In this document: positions 9,194-17,483 of the stretch, piece by piece
How the letters are laid out: each line of letters opens with the position of its first letter
Numbering within the stretch: the stretch's first letter is position 1
Assembly: GCA_963811365.1 (NCBI GenBank)
Contig: CAWEQW010000008.1
Coordinates: 558,001-622,000 of the forward strand
Length of the DNA: 64,000 nucleotides
Direction: 5' to 3'
From: CAWEQW01 sp963811365
GTDB lineage: Bacteria; Actinomycetota; Actinomycetes; Propionibacteriales; Nocardioidaceae
Translations under genes and position numbers: made by a program
Notes under the pieces: model-generated
The model's input: only the letters and a program-made list of their open reading frames with translations
Told to the model about the DNA's origin: nothing
The model's database searches: none

Positions 9194-9817
9194 TCACAGC
9201 GATGACCGGACCCCGGGCTCGTTGAGGTCCTGCACCGGCTCGGCTCGCCCGGTGGGGAGCACGGTGCGACCATGTGCCCCTTCGAGCTCGAACGCCAGGG
9301 CGCCGTACAGTGCCGCGGCCGAGACCACCAGACCGACGATCCCGGCCGCGGACTTCCAGGCCGACGAGGAGGTCAGCTCGTAGACCCCCGTCACGGCGAA
9401 CCGGGCGGACGCCAGCGCGAGCACGGTCGCGGCCGCGAGCTTGCCGGTTCCGGCGGTCGCGGGGACCAGCAGCGCGACCGCTCCCAGGAGCAGCACCACG
9501 CCCAGCGTGGAGCTGGTCGCGCCCGGTGCGGACTGCACGGTCAGCACTCCGGTCGCCGCCCACGTCGCCGCCAGCAGTCCCATGCCGGTGCCGGCGACCG
9601 GGTCCCGGGCCAGGAACCCGAAGACGGAGCCGAGCAGCTGCAGGGGTACCGCGAACGCGAGGACGGCCCACCCGAGCTGGTGGGTCTCGGACGCGGGGAT
9701 GCCGCCCAGCTGCTCGACGGCGAACAGGCCGCTCGCCGTCATGAGGGCGAGGAAGCCCACGGGGATCGGCATGCCGACCGGTCTGAGCATCACCCGGCTC
9801 GGTGGAGAGCTCGTCAC
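9194..9817 (-). CDS. GPR1/FUN34/YaaH-like membrane transporter
   Basis: About 207 residues from a GTG at 9817, with six hydrophobic segments. The start MLRPVGMPIPVGFLALMTAS and the later helices resemble the acetate uptake (AceTr, SatP/YaaH) family, which moves small monocarboxylates; the classical NPAPLGL motif is only partly kept. It sits 4 bp after the stop of the preceding small gene and 105 bp before the formate dehydrogenase alpha subunit, on the same strand. A role in moving formate or acetate would fit the context but is inference. The open frame extends further upstream but there overlaps the preceding gene. Confidence 0.6.
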   Translation of the reverse strand: MTSSPPSRVMLRPVGMPIPVGFLALMTASGLFAVEQLGGIPASETHQLGWAVLAFAVPLQLLGSVFGFLARDPVAGTGMGLLAATWAATGVLTVQSAPGATSSTLGVVLLLGAVALLVPATAGTGKLAAATVLALASARFAVTGVYELTSSSAWKSAAGIVGLVVSAAALYGALAFELEGAHGRTVLPTGRAEPVQDLNEPGVRSSL

Positions 9818-9821
9818 AGCG

Positions 9822-10136
9822 TCAGGACCTCCCCGGCCTCGAAGCGCGGCGCGACCGCAGCACCGCGAGCAGGAGCGCTGCCACGCCGCAGGCCGCGAGC
9901 CAGGCCCGGTGTCGTCCGCTCCCGGCGGCGCGGGCCCGCCGGGCCGGCGGCGGCAGACCGACATGGAGGTTGGGGTAGGCGCTCTGCGCGGCGCCCACCG
10001 CCTCCTGCGCGCTGTCGTAGGCCTGGTTGCTCACGAGCGGCTCCTGCTCCTGCTCGTCGGGCTCCCAGCGCCATCGCCACAGCTCGTCGGGCTGCTGCCA
10101 CACGCGGACCTGCCCCGAGGTGACCGACGCTGTCAC
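9822..10136 (-). CDS. Small membrane-anchored protein with YegP/DUF1508-like N-terminus
   Basis: 104 residues. The N-terminal ~55 residues (QPDELWRWRWEP ... SNQAYDSAQEAVGAAQ) resemble the DUF1508/YegP fold, which has a WRWR strand and an xxYxSxxxA helix. An arginine-rich linker and one hydrophobic segment (AWLAACGVAALLLAVL) follow near the C-terminus. Its start overlaps the cytochrome b stop by 4 bp, so it is coupled to the bc1 genes. Function unknown; it could be an accessory subunit of the bc1 or formate dehydrogenase complex. Confidence 0.65.
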   Translation of the reverse strand: MTASVTSGQVRVWQQPDELWRWRWEPDEQEQEPLVSNQAYDSAQEAVGAAQSAYPNLHVGLPPPARRARAAGSGRHRAWLAACGVAALLLAVLRSRRASRPGRS

Positions 10137-11598
10137 TCCCCCACCCCCTCACCCTCTGTCGCACCGGCTCCGGCCCGCAACCAGAACGGCGCCTCGCTCA
10201 GCCGATCGGGATCCACCTCGTGCGCCTCCGCGTCGCCGGGCGCCGGAGGCTCCCCGGCGACGTCGGTGACCTCGAGCTGCAGCATGCTGGGAGCCGACGT
10301 CCTGCGCAGCCGGCTCGCGACCCGGTGGGCGACCAGCCCGGTGAGGACGGGCAGGACGAGAACCACGACGCGCAGCGTGTCGCGGACCGCGGCGATCGTC
10401 AGACCGGTCCACTGGACGATCAGCTCCTCACCGGCCGCGAGGAGCAGGACCGCGTAGAACGTCAGGGCCGCCACCCCGATCGCCGTGCGAAGCGGGACCT
10501 CCCGGGGTCGCTGGGTGATGTGGTGCGCGGCCCGGTCACCCGTGAGGCGACGGTCGATCAGCGGCCAGAGGTAGAGCACCCCGAACGTGAGCGCCGGCAG
10601 GGCCACCGCGGCCCAGAACTGCTCGGGGACGAACGCTCCGAAGACCCGGAACTCCACGGGGGGAACAGCCGCAGGGCACCCTCGACCCAGGCGATGTACC
10701 AGTCGGCGACGGACGGCGACATCACGGTCGGGCTCTCGAAGTCACCCCAGACCCACACCGGGTTGATCTGGAACAGGCCGCCCGCGAGGACCGCCACGGC
10801 CGCGACGGCGAAGAAGAGCCCGAGCGAGCGCAGCGCGTAGACCGGCCAGACGCGCGACCCCACGACGTTCTGGTTGCGCCGGCCGGGACCCGCGAAGTGG
10901 CTGTGCTTCTGGCGCACCAGGATCCCGAGGTGCACCGAGAGCAGCACCGCGATCAGAGCCGGCACCACGAAGATGTGCAACGGGTAGAGCCGCTCGATGA
11001 TGAAGGGACCGGGAAACGCGGCGCCGAAGACCAGGAAGGCCAGCCAGCTGCCGACGAACGGGACCGCCTCGAGCGTGGAGTAGAAGATGTGCAGCCCGGT
11101 GCCGGACAGCAGGTCGTCGGGCAACGAGTAGCCGGCGAACGCGTTGAGGATGGCCAGCGCCAGCAGCGTGACGCCGACGACCCAGTTGGGCTCTCGCGGC
11201 TTGCGGAACATCCCCGTGAAGAAGATCCGGCAGAGGTGCAGCACGATGGCACCGATGAAGATGTGCGCGGCCCAGTGGTGGGCCTGGCGTACCAGCAGCC
11301 CGCCCCGCACGTCCCAGCTCAGCGACACCGTCGAGGCGAACGCGCCGGACAGCTCCCGGCCGTGCAGCGGCGCGTAGGAGCCTTCGTAGAGCCGCATCGC
11401 CGAGCTCGGCTCGAAGAAGATCGCGAGGTACACACCGGTCACGACGAGCACCACGAAGCTGTACAGCGCGATCTCGCCGAGCATGAACGACCAGTGGTCC
11501 GGGAAGACCTTGCCCAGCGCCGACCGGACCATGGACGTCATCGCCAGTCGCTCGTCGACCGCGCGGATGCCCTTGCGGCTCAGGCGTCGTCCGATCAT
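10133..11598 (-). CDS. qcrB: Cytochrome bc1 complex cytochrome b (QcrB), one frameshift
   Basis: About 488 residues. The N-terminal part (KVFPDHWSFMLGEIALYSFV) is the actinobacterial QcrB type. Haem b ligands are seen in RQAHHWAAHIFIGAIVLHL and YPLHIFVVPALIAVLLSVHL; the Qo-site motif reads ADWY instead of PEWY. The protein oxidises menaquinol and passes electrons to the Rieske protein. The frame breaks near 10654-10660: ...ALRLFPP should run on as WEFRVFGAFVPEQFW, but one G is missing in CCGTGG(G)AG. The remaining ~170 residues, including the loop before the last helices, are intact in the next frame. This is probably a sequencing error, since the neighbours are intact. The start overlaps the Rieske stop by 4 bp. 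Confidence 0.85.
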
Positions 11599-12458
11599 GA
11601 CCGGTACCCCCACCAGGCGGCGCCGACCGGCCCGCTGAAGTCCCCCCGTGCGACCAGGTAGCCGGCGCCGTCCACGGCCAGCGGGAGCTGCGGGAGCGGG
11701 TGCGGCGCGGGGCCCTCCACCGGCCGTGCCGCCTGCAGCACGTTGAAGACGGAGTGGTGGCAGGGGCAGAGCAGCTGCTCGTAGTCGTCGGCGTACAGGC
11801 CGACAGGGCAGCCCGCGTGCGTGCACAGCTTGGAGTAGGCGACGATGCCGTCCACGACCCACGCGCGTCGGCCCGGCGGGAGGACGAGCAACGCGGGGTC
11901 CACCCTCAGCAGGACGGCCGCCGCCGGCGCCTGCCGGGTGTTGTAGCCCTCGGGGAAGACGGTGTGGATGCTCTTCATCTCGATGTCGGACGGCCGCAGC
12001 AGCTTGCCCTCCTCGGTGACCAGGCGGCGTCCTGGCCGCCACGCCGTGTGGGACAGCAGCTCGTCGGGGTTGCCCCCCTGGGACGGGAACATCGACCTGA
12101 GCGGGAACAGCGCCGCCACACCGATCGAGCCCAGCGCCACGCCCAGCATCGACCAGAGCACGCGGGCGCGCGGGATCGGCTCCGAGGAGAGCGCGGCCTG
12201 AAGCGCCTTCACCTCGGCCGTCGAGGCGGGCTCGAGCCCGCGCTCCTCGACGTAGTCGGGCTCTCGCGAGCCGATCGCCCGGGCCCACAGCGCGAGACCG
12301 AGCGCCACGAAGGCCAGCGCCGCGCCGAGCGTGGCACCGAGCGCCGGAGTGCCGAGGTCCAGGCCGTACGACACCGCGAACCCGACCGCGCTCAAGGAGG
12401 CGAGCGCGAAGCAGATGCTCACCCCGCGCGGGTTGCGGTCGTCGGCGCGGCTGCTCAT
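11595..12458 (-). CDS. qcrA: Rieske iron-sulfur subunit of bc1 complex (QcrA)
   Basis: 287 residues from the ATG at 12458. Two hydrophobic helices lie within the first 65 residues and a third near residues 105-120, the three-helix actinobacterial arrangement. The [2Fe-2S] cluster motifs CTHAGCPVG and CPCHHSVFN are complete, including the disulfide cysteines. It carries electrons from quinol at the Qo site to the c-type haems of QcrC. The start overlaps the qcrC stop by 4 bp and the stop overlaps the qcrB start by 4 bp. Confidence 0.93.
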   Translation of the reverse strand: MSSRADDRNPRGVSICFALASLSAVGFAVSYGLDLGTPALGATLGAALAFVALGLALWARAIGSREPDYVEERGLEPASTAEVKALQAALSSEPIPRARVLWSMLGVALGSIGVAALFPLRSMFPSQGGNPDELLSHTAWRPGRRLVTEEGKLLRPSDIEMKSIHTVFPEGYNTRQAPAAAVLLRVDPALLVLPPGRRAWVVDGIVAYSKLCTHAGCPVGLYADDYEQLLCPCHHSVFNVLQAARPVEGPAPHPLPQLPLAVDGAGYLVARGDFSGPVGAAWWGYRS

Positions 12459-13280
12459 CGGGGAGCCCGCTTGCCGATGAGCACGATGACGACCACCAGC
12501 AGCGGCACGAGGACGAACCACGCGAAGATGCCCTCCACGATCGGCCCGTACTGGTCCAGGCCGAGACCGCCCCGGACCTGCTTGCCACCCAGCTGCTGCA
12601 CGTAGGTCACCACGTCGTTGAGCTCCTTCCCGTCGAGGTCCGAGGCCGCGAAGGCCGGCATCGGTCCGGGTCCGAGCCGGACCGCCTCGGCGATCTGGCG
12701 GGTGGGGGTGTCCCACAAGGGCGGCGCCCGGGTGCCCTCGGTCAGGATGACGCCGGTTCCCGAGGAGGAGTGGCACGGGGCGCAGTCGTAGGCGAAGATC
12801 GACTGGCCCGCCTGCATGTCTCCGGGGCGGACCTTCGGCAGGCCGGGTCCTGCGCCGAAGGTCCCGACGTACTGCACGAGGGCGCGGATCGTGCTGGACG
12901 AGTACGCCGGGCGGCCGGGCTCGGCCTGGGCCTTCCGCGACGCCAGCGGCATCCGGCCGGTGCGCAGCTGGAAGTCCGCGGCCGCCTCTCCGACGCCCAC
13001 GCAGCGAGGGTCCCGACTGCGTTCCCTCGTCCCTGGGGTCCGTGGCACCACGCGCAGTCCTTCAGGAACACCTGCCGGCCCAGGCCGTCGGCGTCGGCGG
13101 TGGCGGACGTCGTCGCCGGATGTGGTCGCGCTCAGCTCGCGGGGCGGTGGTGTCGCCGAGCCGGAGCCGGCCCACGACGCCGCGAGGCCGGCCAGACCGG
13201 CCAGCAGCACCAGGAGCAGCGGGACGGTCCTCGACGCGGAGCGCGCTGCGGGAGCGGGGCTCGTTGCCGGAGGCGGTCAT
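12455..13280 (-). CDS. qcrC: Di-haem cytochrome c subunit of bc1 complex (QcrC), frameshifted
   Basis: The frame must be switched about three times to read it. Start MTASGNEPRSRSALRV; a shift near 13230-13240 into a hydrophobic anchor (PLLLVLLAGLAGLAASW); a shift near 13100-13113 into the first haem site (VFLKDCAWCHGPQGRGN); a shift near 12993-13020 into VGVGEAAADFQLRTGRMPL. The rest, with the second haem site CAPCHSSSGTG, Met-containing GPGPMPAF and C-terminal helix FAWFVLVPLLVVVIVLIG, is intact. Two CXXCH motifs and a C-terminal anchor are the actinobacterial QcrC pattern. The shifts are single bases and probably sequence errors. Confidence 0.75.
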
Positions 13281-13281
13281 G

Positions 13282-13675
13282 TCACTTCAGCGTGTAGAGG
13301 TAGGCGGTGATGTCGACGGCGTCGCGATGTGAGACCCCGAGGTCGGGCATGGCGGTGTGCCGGCTCCACCGCCTGCGGGTGCTCGATCCACCGGACCAGG
13401 TTCGCGGCCGAGTTGGGCAGCTCCCCGGCGATGTAGCTGCGCCGGGCGAACGACGTCAGCGGCGGCCCCACGAGACCGTCCGCCCCGACGACCCCGGGGA
13501 TCTCGTGACAGGTCCCGCAGCCGTAGCTGCCGATCAGCTCGCGACCGCGGTCCGGGATCCCGCTGTGCATCTGCCGAGGCGGTGGCGCGCTCTCGGCGCC
13601 GCTGCACGCTGCTGCCGCGGCGGAGAGCACGACCAGCAGCCCGAACCCGGCGATCACGTGTCGACGTCTGCTCAC
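13282..13675 (-). CDS. Mono-haem cytochrome c lipoprotein, one frameshift
   Basis: Starts at GTG 13675 (overlapping the ctaG stop by 4 bp). It has a lipoprotein signal ending at LSAAAAACSG, then a single haem site CGTCHEIPG. After VRWIEHPQAVEP the frame shifts near 13358-13366; the continuation HTAMPDLGVSHRDAVDITAYL supplies the expected axial methionine and the last helix of a class I cytochrome c. About 130 residues in all. It probably shuttles electrons between the bc1 complex and the caa3 oxidase or stabilises their contact. Ends 1 bp before qcrC begins. Confidence 0.75.
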
Positions 13676-14499
13676 ACCCGCACCTCCTCGGCAACGGTGT
13701 CCCGGGCGCCGGAGACACTGTCGGGCTCCGGCCAGCGCCGCCCCATGAGCGTCAGCCAGGCGGCGAACAGTCCGACCGCCAACGCCAGGTAGGCGAAGTC
13801 CAACGGCACCCACATGACCAGTCCGCCGATGCGCTGGTCGGTGACCGGGTTGATGCCGCTGGCCGCGGCATGGGCGGCCTGGACCGGGTAGAGCGGCCGC
13901 GACGCGAAGGTGAGCACGGCTCCCAGAGCGGCCCCGGGCGGCACCGCCGCGACCACGTAGAGGAGGGCGACGGGGCCGCGGAGCCGGCGCCGGCCGATGG
14001 TGGCGAGGTGCCACCAGAACAGCCACGCCGTGCTCAGGAAGCAGGCGTGCTCGACCAGGTGCACGGACTCGGAGCGGAGCGCCGCGTCGTACGCCGCGGG
14101 GAGGTGCCAGGCCCACAGTGCCGCGATGTGCAGCGCCCACGCCGCATGCGGTCCGGTCACGCTCGCCAGGGGCAGCCGCCGCCGTACGCCGACGACGGCA
14201 CTGCGCAACGGCCGCGGCATCCCCACCAGCACCGGCTGGCCGGGAGCGGCCAGGGCGAGCAGCGGAGCGCTGACCAGGATCAGGACCATGTGCTGCACCA
14301 TGTGCGTGGACAGCCGGGTCTCCAGCTCCTCCCCCACCGGCGAGACCGTGACGACCAGCGTGACGACGACCGCCGCGGCCAGCGCGGCGGTGCGCCACCA
14401 GGGCCAGCGCCGCCCCTGGGGATGACGCCGGACCACCATCAGCCCGCGGACGTAGCAGGCGAGCGCGGCGGCCGTGAGCAGGGCGAGGGCGACGATCAT
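13672..14499 (-). CDS. ctaG: CtaG-type cytochrome c oxidase assembly protein
   Basis: 275-residue membrane protein of the caa3_CtaG family (PF09678), with seven or so hydrophobic segments. Conserved histidines are seen in STHMVQHMVLILVSAPLLAL, LHIAALWAWHLPAAYDAAL and HLVEHACFL, the pattern linked to copper delivery to CuB during oxidase assembly. It lies inside the oxidase-bc1 array, overlapping both neighbours by 4 bp. Intact. Confidence 0.88.
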   Translation of the reverse strand: MIVALALLTAAALACYVRGLMVVRRHPQGRRWPWWRTAALAAAVVVTLVVTVSPVGEELETRLSTHMVQHMVLILVSAPLLALAAPGQPVLVGMPRPLRSAVVGVRRRLPLASVTGPHAAWALHIAALWAWHLPAAYDAALRSESVHLVEHACFLSTAWLFWWHLATIGRRRLRGPVALLYVVAAVPPGAALGAVLTFASRPLYPVQAAHAAASGINPVTDQRIGGLVMWVPLDFAYLALAVGLFAAWLTLMGRRWPEPDSVSGARDTVAEEVRV

Positions 14500-14930
14500 C
14501 CGCACGCGTCCAGGACGATGAGGCCGACCGCGCCACCGGTGATGGCCGCCAGCGCCAAGGCGTCCAGGAAGGTGGCGATCACGAGCAGCAGCCGGGTGCG
14601 CTCGGCGGCCAGGACGTCGAGGTCGAGCCGGGACAGCCGGCGTCGCAGCCGCAGGCAGGTGAGCAGCGCGACCGCGGCGACCAGCCAGGTGACGACGGTC
14701 GTGACCGCCACGACCCACGTGGTGGTGCCGCCGGGGCCGGCCGCCCGGTTGAGCATCCCCTGCGCCGAGGGCGCCAGGCAGCCGACCTCCTCGAAGCTCC
14801 ACCCCACGAGCAGGTGCACCGCCCAGGCGACCGCGCCGCCCAGGACGGAGTACCAGAGCGCCCACGGCGAGATCCGGTCGCGGCGGCGGGCGACCGTGGT
14901 GGGTGGCGAGTCGACAGAGGGCATGGTCAC
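14496..14930 (-). CDS. Small polytopic membrane protein in the oxidase operon
   Basis: 144 residues with four likely helices (ALWYSVLGGAVAWAVHLLVG, WVVAVTTVVTWLVAAVALL and two near the C-terminus) and a cysteine in EEVGCLAPS. I do not recognise a named family. It lies between subunit III and ctaG with a 1-bp gap and a 4-bp overlap, so it is very likely an oxidase accessory subunit or assembly factor. Confidence 0.75.
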   Translation of the reverse strand: MTMPSVDSPPTTVARRRDRISPWALWYSVLGGAVAWAVHLLVGWSFEEVGCLAPSAQGMLNRAAGPGGTTTWVVAVTTVVTWLVAAVALLTCLRLRRRLSRLDLDVLAAERTRLLLVIATFLDALALAAITGGAVGLIVLDACG

Positions 14931-14931
14931 C

Positions 14932-15558
14932 TCACAGGTAGGGCGAGGCGTAGACGGTCAGGAACACGGCCACGGCGACGACCGAGAGGAAGTACCAGTA
15001 GACGGCCACCACGTGCACCGGGCCCGGGTGCTCCTTGCCGAGCCTGCCGACGAAGGCGCTGCCCACCAGCACGACCAGCATCAGGACACCGACGACGACG
15101 TGCAGGGTGTGCAGCCCGGTGATGCCGTAGAACAACGACCCGTAGGCGTCCTTCGAGGGCGTCGAGTCCGGCCACTCGCCGAGGTAGTCGACGATCTGCA
15201 GCGCGATGAACGCGGAGCCGGCGAGCAGGGTGACGACCAGGGCGAGGACCGACACGGCCTTCCGGTCCGAACGGTTGGCGCGGTCGGCCAGGAGCATCGT
15301 CGCACAGCTGAGCACCAGGGTTGCGGTCGCGATGACCGGCACGGGCAGACTTGGCCGGCTGTCCGCCGCCGGGGGCCACGGGCCGCCATGGCTGAACCGC
15401 AGGTAGAAGTAGCTCGCGAGCACCGTCGCGAACGTCGCCGACTCGGTGGCGATGAACAGCACCATCCCCCACCAGCCCGTGGTCCGGCCGACCGGTGCCT
15501 CGGGAGCCCGGACCGCCGGGCGTGCGGCACTGACCTCTGTCTGCGTCGTCGCGGTCAC
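14932..15558 (-). CDS. ctaE: Cytochrome c oxidase subunit III
   Basis: 208 residues, five hydrophobic helices, the short form of subunit III. Recognisable stretches are WGMVLFIATESATFATVLAS (helix with the conserved TES), FYGITGLHTLHVVVGV and WYFLSVVAVAVFLTVY. It stabilises the catalytic core of the haem-copper oxidase. Nine bp separate it from the upstream subunit I stop. Intact. Confidence 0.92.
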   Translation of the reverse strand: MTATTQTEVSAARPAVRAPEAPVGRTTGWWGMVLFIATESATFATVLASYFYLRFSHGGPWPPAADSRPSLPVPVIATATLVLSCATMLLADRANRSDRKAVSVLALVVTLLAGSAFIALQIVDYLGEWPDSTPSKDAYGSLFYGITGLHTLHVVVGVLMLVVLVGSAFVGRLGKEHPGPVHVVAVYWYFLSVVAVAVFLTVYASPYL

Positions 15559-15567
15559 CGTTCCTCC

Positions 15568-17481
15568 TCACGCCACATCCGGTCGGACCCACAGCCAGCG
15601 CATGACGCATCCGGTGACGAGCAGGGCAGCCACCCCGGAGGCGATGTACAGGTCGAGCAGGAGCAGCGCGACCCCGGCGGTGGCCAGGACCGCGACCACG
15701 AACGGGAGCGGCGTCTCCTCGGGCATCTCCATGACCGTCTCGAAGCGACCGTCGAGCTCTGAGCTGCGCAAGGCCATGTGCGTCTTGGTCATCGTGCGCT
15801 GCGGGTCGTCGATGTGCTCCTCCATCGACCGTAGGGAGCTGCCGTCCCACATCGGGCTGAGGCTGTGGACGGTCGGCACGACGGGGAAGTTGTAGGCCTT
15901 CGGTGGTGACCCGGTGGCCCACTCCAGCGAGTGGCCGCCCCACGGGTCGTCGGGTGCTCTGGCGCCGCGGAACAGGCTGTGCAGGAACAGCGCCAGGGTG
16001 AACACGAAGCCCACCGCGAGCACCCAGGCGCCGATCGTCGACAGCACGTTCCACACCGTCCAGCCCAGCCCCGGCTGGTAGGTGTAGATCCGTCGCGGCA
16101 TGCCGAGCAGCCCCGCGATGTGCATCGGGAAGAAGGTCAGGTTGAAGCCCCCGAACACCAGCACGAAGCTCCACTTCCCGGCGCGCTCGTTGAGCATCCG
16201 CCCGGTCATCTTGGGCCACCAGTAGAAGATCCCCGCGAGCAGCGGCAGCACCGCCCCGCCGAACAGCACGTAGTGGAAGTGCGCCACCACGAAGTAGGAG
16301 TCGGTGACCTGCTGGTCGAACGGCACCACCGCGAACATCACGCCCGTGACCCCACCGACCACGAAGGAGGTGATGAAGCCGACGGCGTACAGCATGGGAG
16401 TGGTGAGCACCACGCGACCTCGCCACATCGTGCCGAGCCAGGCGAACATCTGGATCCCCGCGGGCAGGCTGATCGTCAGCGTGGCGGCCGAGAAGAAGCT
16501 CAGCGAGACCTCGGACAGCCCGACGGCGAACATGTGGTGCACCCACACGCCGAAGGACAGGATCGCGGTGGCGATGATCGCCAGCACCACGAAGGAGTAC
16601 GCCATCATCGGCCGGCGCGCGAACGTCGGGATGATCGTGGAGACGATCCCCATGGCGGGCAGCACGATGATGTAGACGTCCGGGTGTCCGAACAGCCAGA
16701 AGAGGTGCTGCCAGAGGATCGCATCACCGCCGTTGTGGGTCACGAAGAAGTCGGTGCCGAACCGCCGGTCGGAGAAGAGCATGGCGTTCGCCACGTCGAG
16801 CGGCGGAAGCGCGAAGATCAGCATGAACGACTGCGTGACGATGGTCCAGACGAACACCGGCACCCGGTTGAGCGACATCCCCGGGGCACGCATCTTCAGC
16901 GCCGTGACGATCAGGTTGATCGAGCCGACCGTGGTGGACACGGCGAGGAAGAGCAGTCCCAGGGTGTAGAAGTCCAGGTTGTGGCCAGGGGAGTGCTGGT
17001 CGCTGAGCGGCACGTAGGCGAACCACCCGGCGTTCGGGGCCACCCCGAACGCGAGGCTGGAGAACATGAACAGCCCGGACAGCAGGAAGATCCAGTAGCT
17101 CAGCGCGTTGAGCCGCGGGAACGCCATGTCCCGGGTGCCGACCATGATGGGGAGGAAGAAGTTGCCGAACCCGGAGTTCATCGGGGTGGCGAAGAAGAAG
17201 ATCATCGCCACGCCGTGCAGCGAGAACAGCTGGTTGTACAGCGCCGGGCTGACCAGCTTGTTCTCCGGCGACCCCAGCTGGGTGCGCATCGTCAGCGCCT
17301 CGAAGCCGGCGAGCATGAAGAAGAACGCCGCGGTCACCAGGTAGCGCCGGCCGATGCGCTTGTGGTTGACGGTCGTGATGAACCCGATGAGCCCGGGCTC
17401 CTCCTCCCAGACCTTGTCGAGCACGGGGGCCAGGGCGGCCTCGGCCACGCGACGCTCGGGAAGGACGGCTGCAGTCGTCAT
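15568..17481 (-). CDS. ctaD: Cytochrome c oxidase subunit I with C-terminal two-helix extension
   Basis: 637 residues. Haem a and CuB ligands are visible: H89 in LFSLHGVAM, H266 and Y270 in GHPDVYIIVLP (His-Tyr crosslink), H315-H316 in VWVHHMFAVG, and the paired histidines of VVAHFHYVLFGG. It reduces O2 to water and pumps protons. Two points are unusual. The usual HPEVY is HPDVY, so the D-channel glutamate is aspartate. The last ~85 residues, after a hydrophilic linker, add two helices (PFVVAVLATAGVALLLLDLY...), resembling a fused small subunit IV. Starts 2 bp after the subunit II stop. Confidence 0.93.
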   Translation of the reverse strand: MTTAAVLPERRVAEAALAPVLDKVWEEEPGLIGFITTVNHKRIGRRYLVTAAFFFMLAGFEALTMRTQLGSPENKLVSPALYNQLFSLHGVAMIFFFATPMNSGFGNFFLPIMVGTRDMAFPRLNALSYWIFLLSGLFMFSSLAFGVAPNAGWFAYVPLSDQHSPGHNLDFYTLGLLFLAVSTTVGSINLIVTALKMRAPGMSLNRVPVFVWTIVTQSFMLIFALPPLDVANAMLFSDRRFGTDFFVTHNGGDAILWQHLFWLFGHPDVYIIVLPAMGIVSTIIPTFARRPMMAYSFVVLAIIATAILSFGVWVHHMFAVGLSEVSLSFFSAATLTISLPAGIQMFAWLGTMWRGRVVLTTPMLYAVGFITSFVVGGVTGVMFAVVPFDQQVTDSYFVVAHFHYVLFGGAVLPLLAGIFYWWPKMTGRMLNERAGKWSFVLVFGGFNLTFFPMHIAGLLGMPRRIYTYQPGLGWTVWNVLSTIGAWVLAVGFVFTLALFLHSLFRGARAPDDPWGGHSLEWATGSPPKAYNFPVVPTVHSLSPMWDGSSLRSMEEHIDDPQRTMTKTHMALRSSELDGRFETVMEMPEETPLPFVVAVLATAGVALLLLDLYIASGVAALLVTGCVMRWLWVRPDVA

Positions 17482-17483
17482 GC

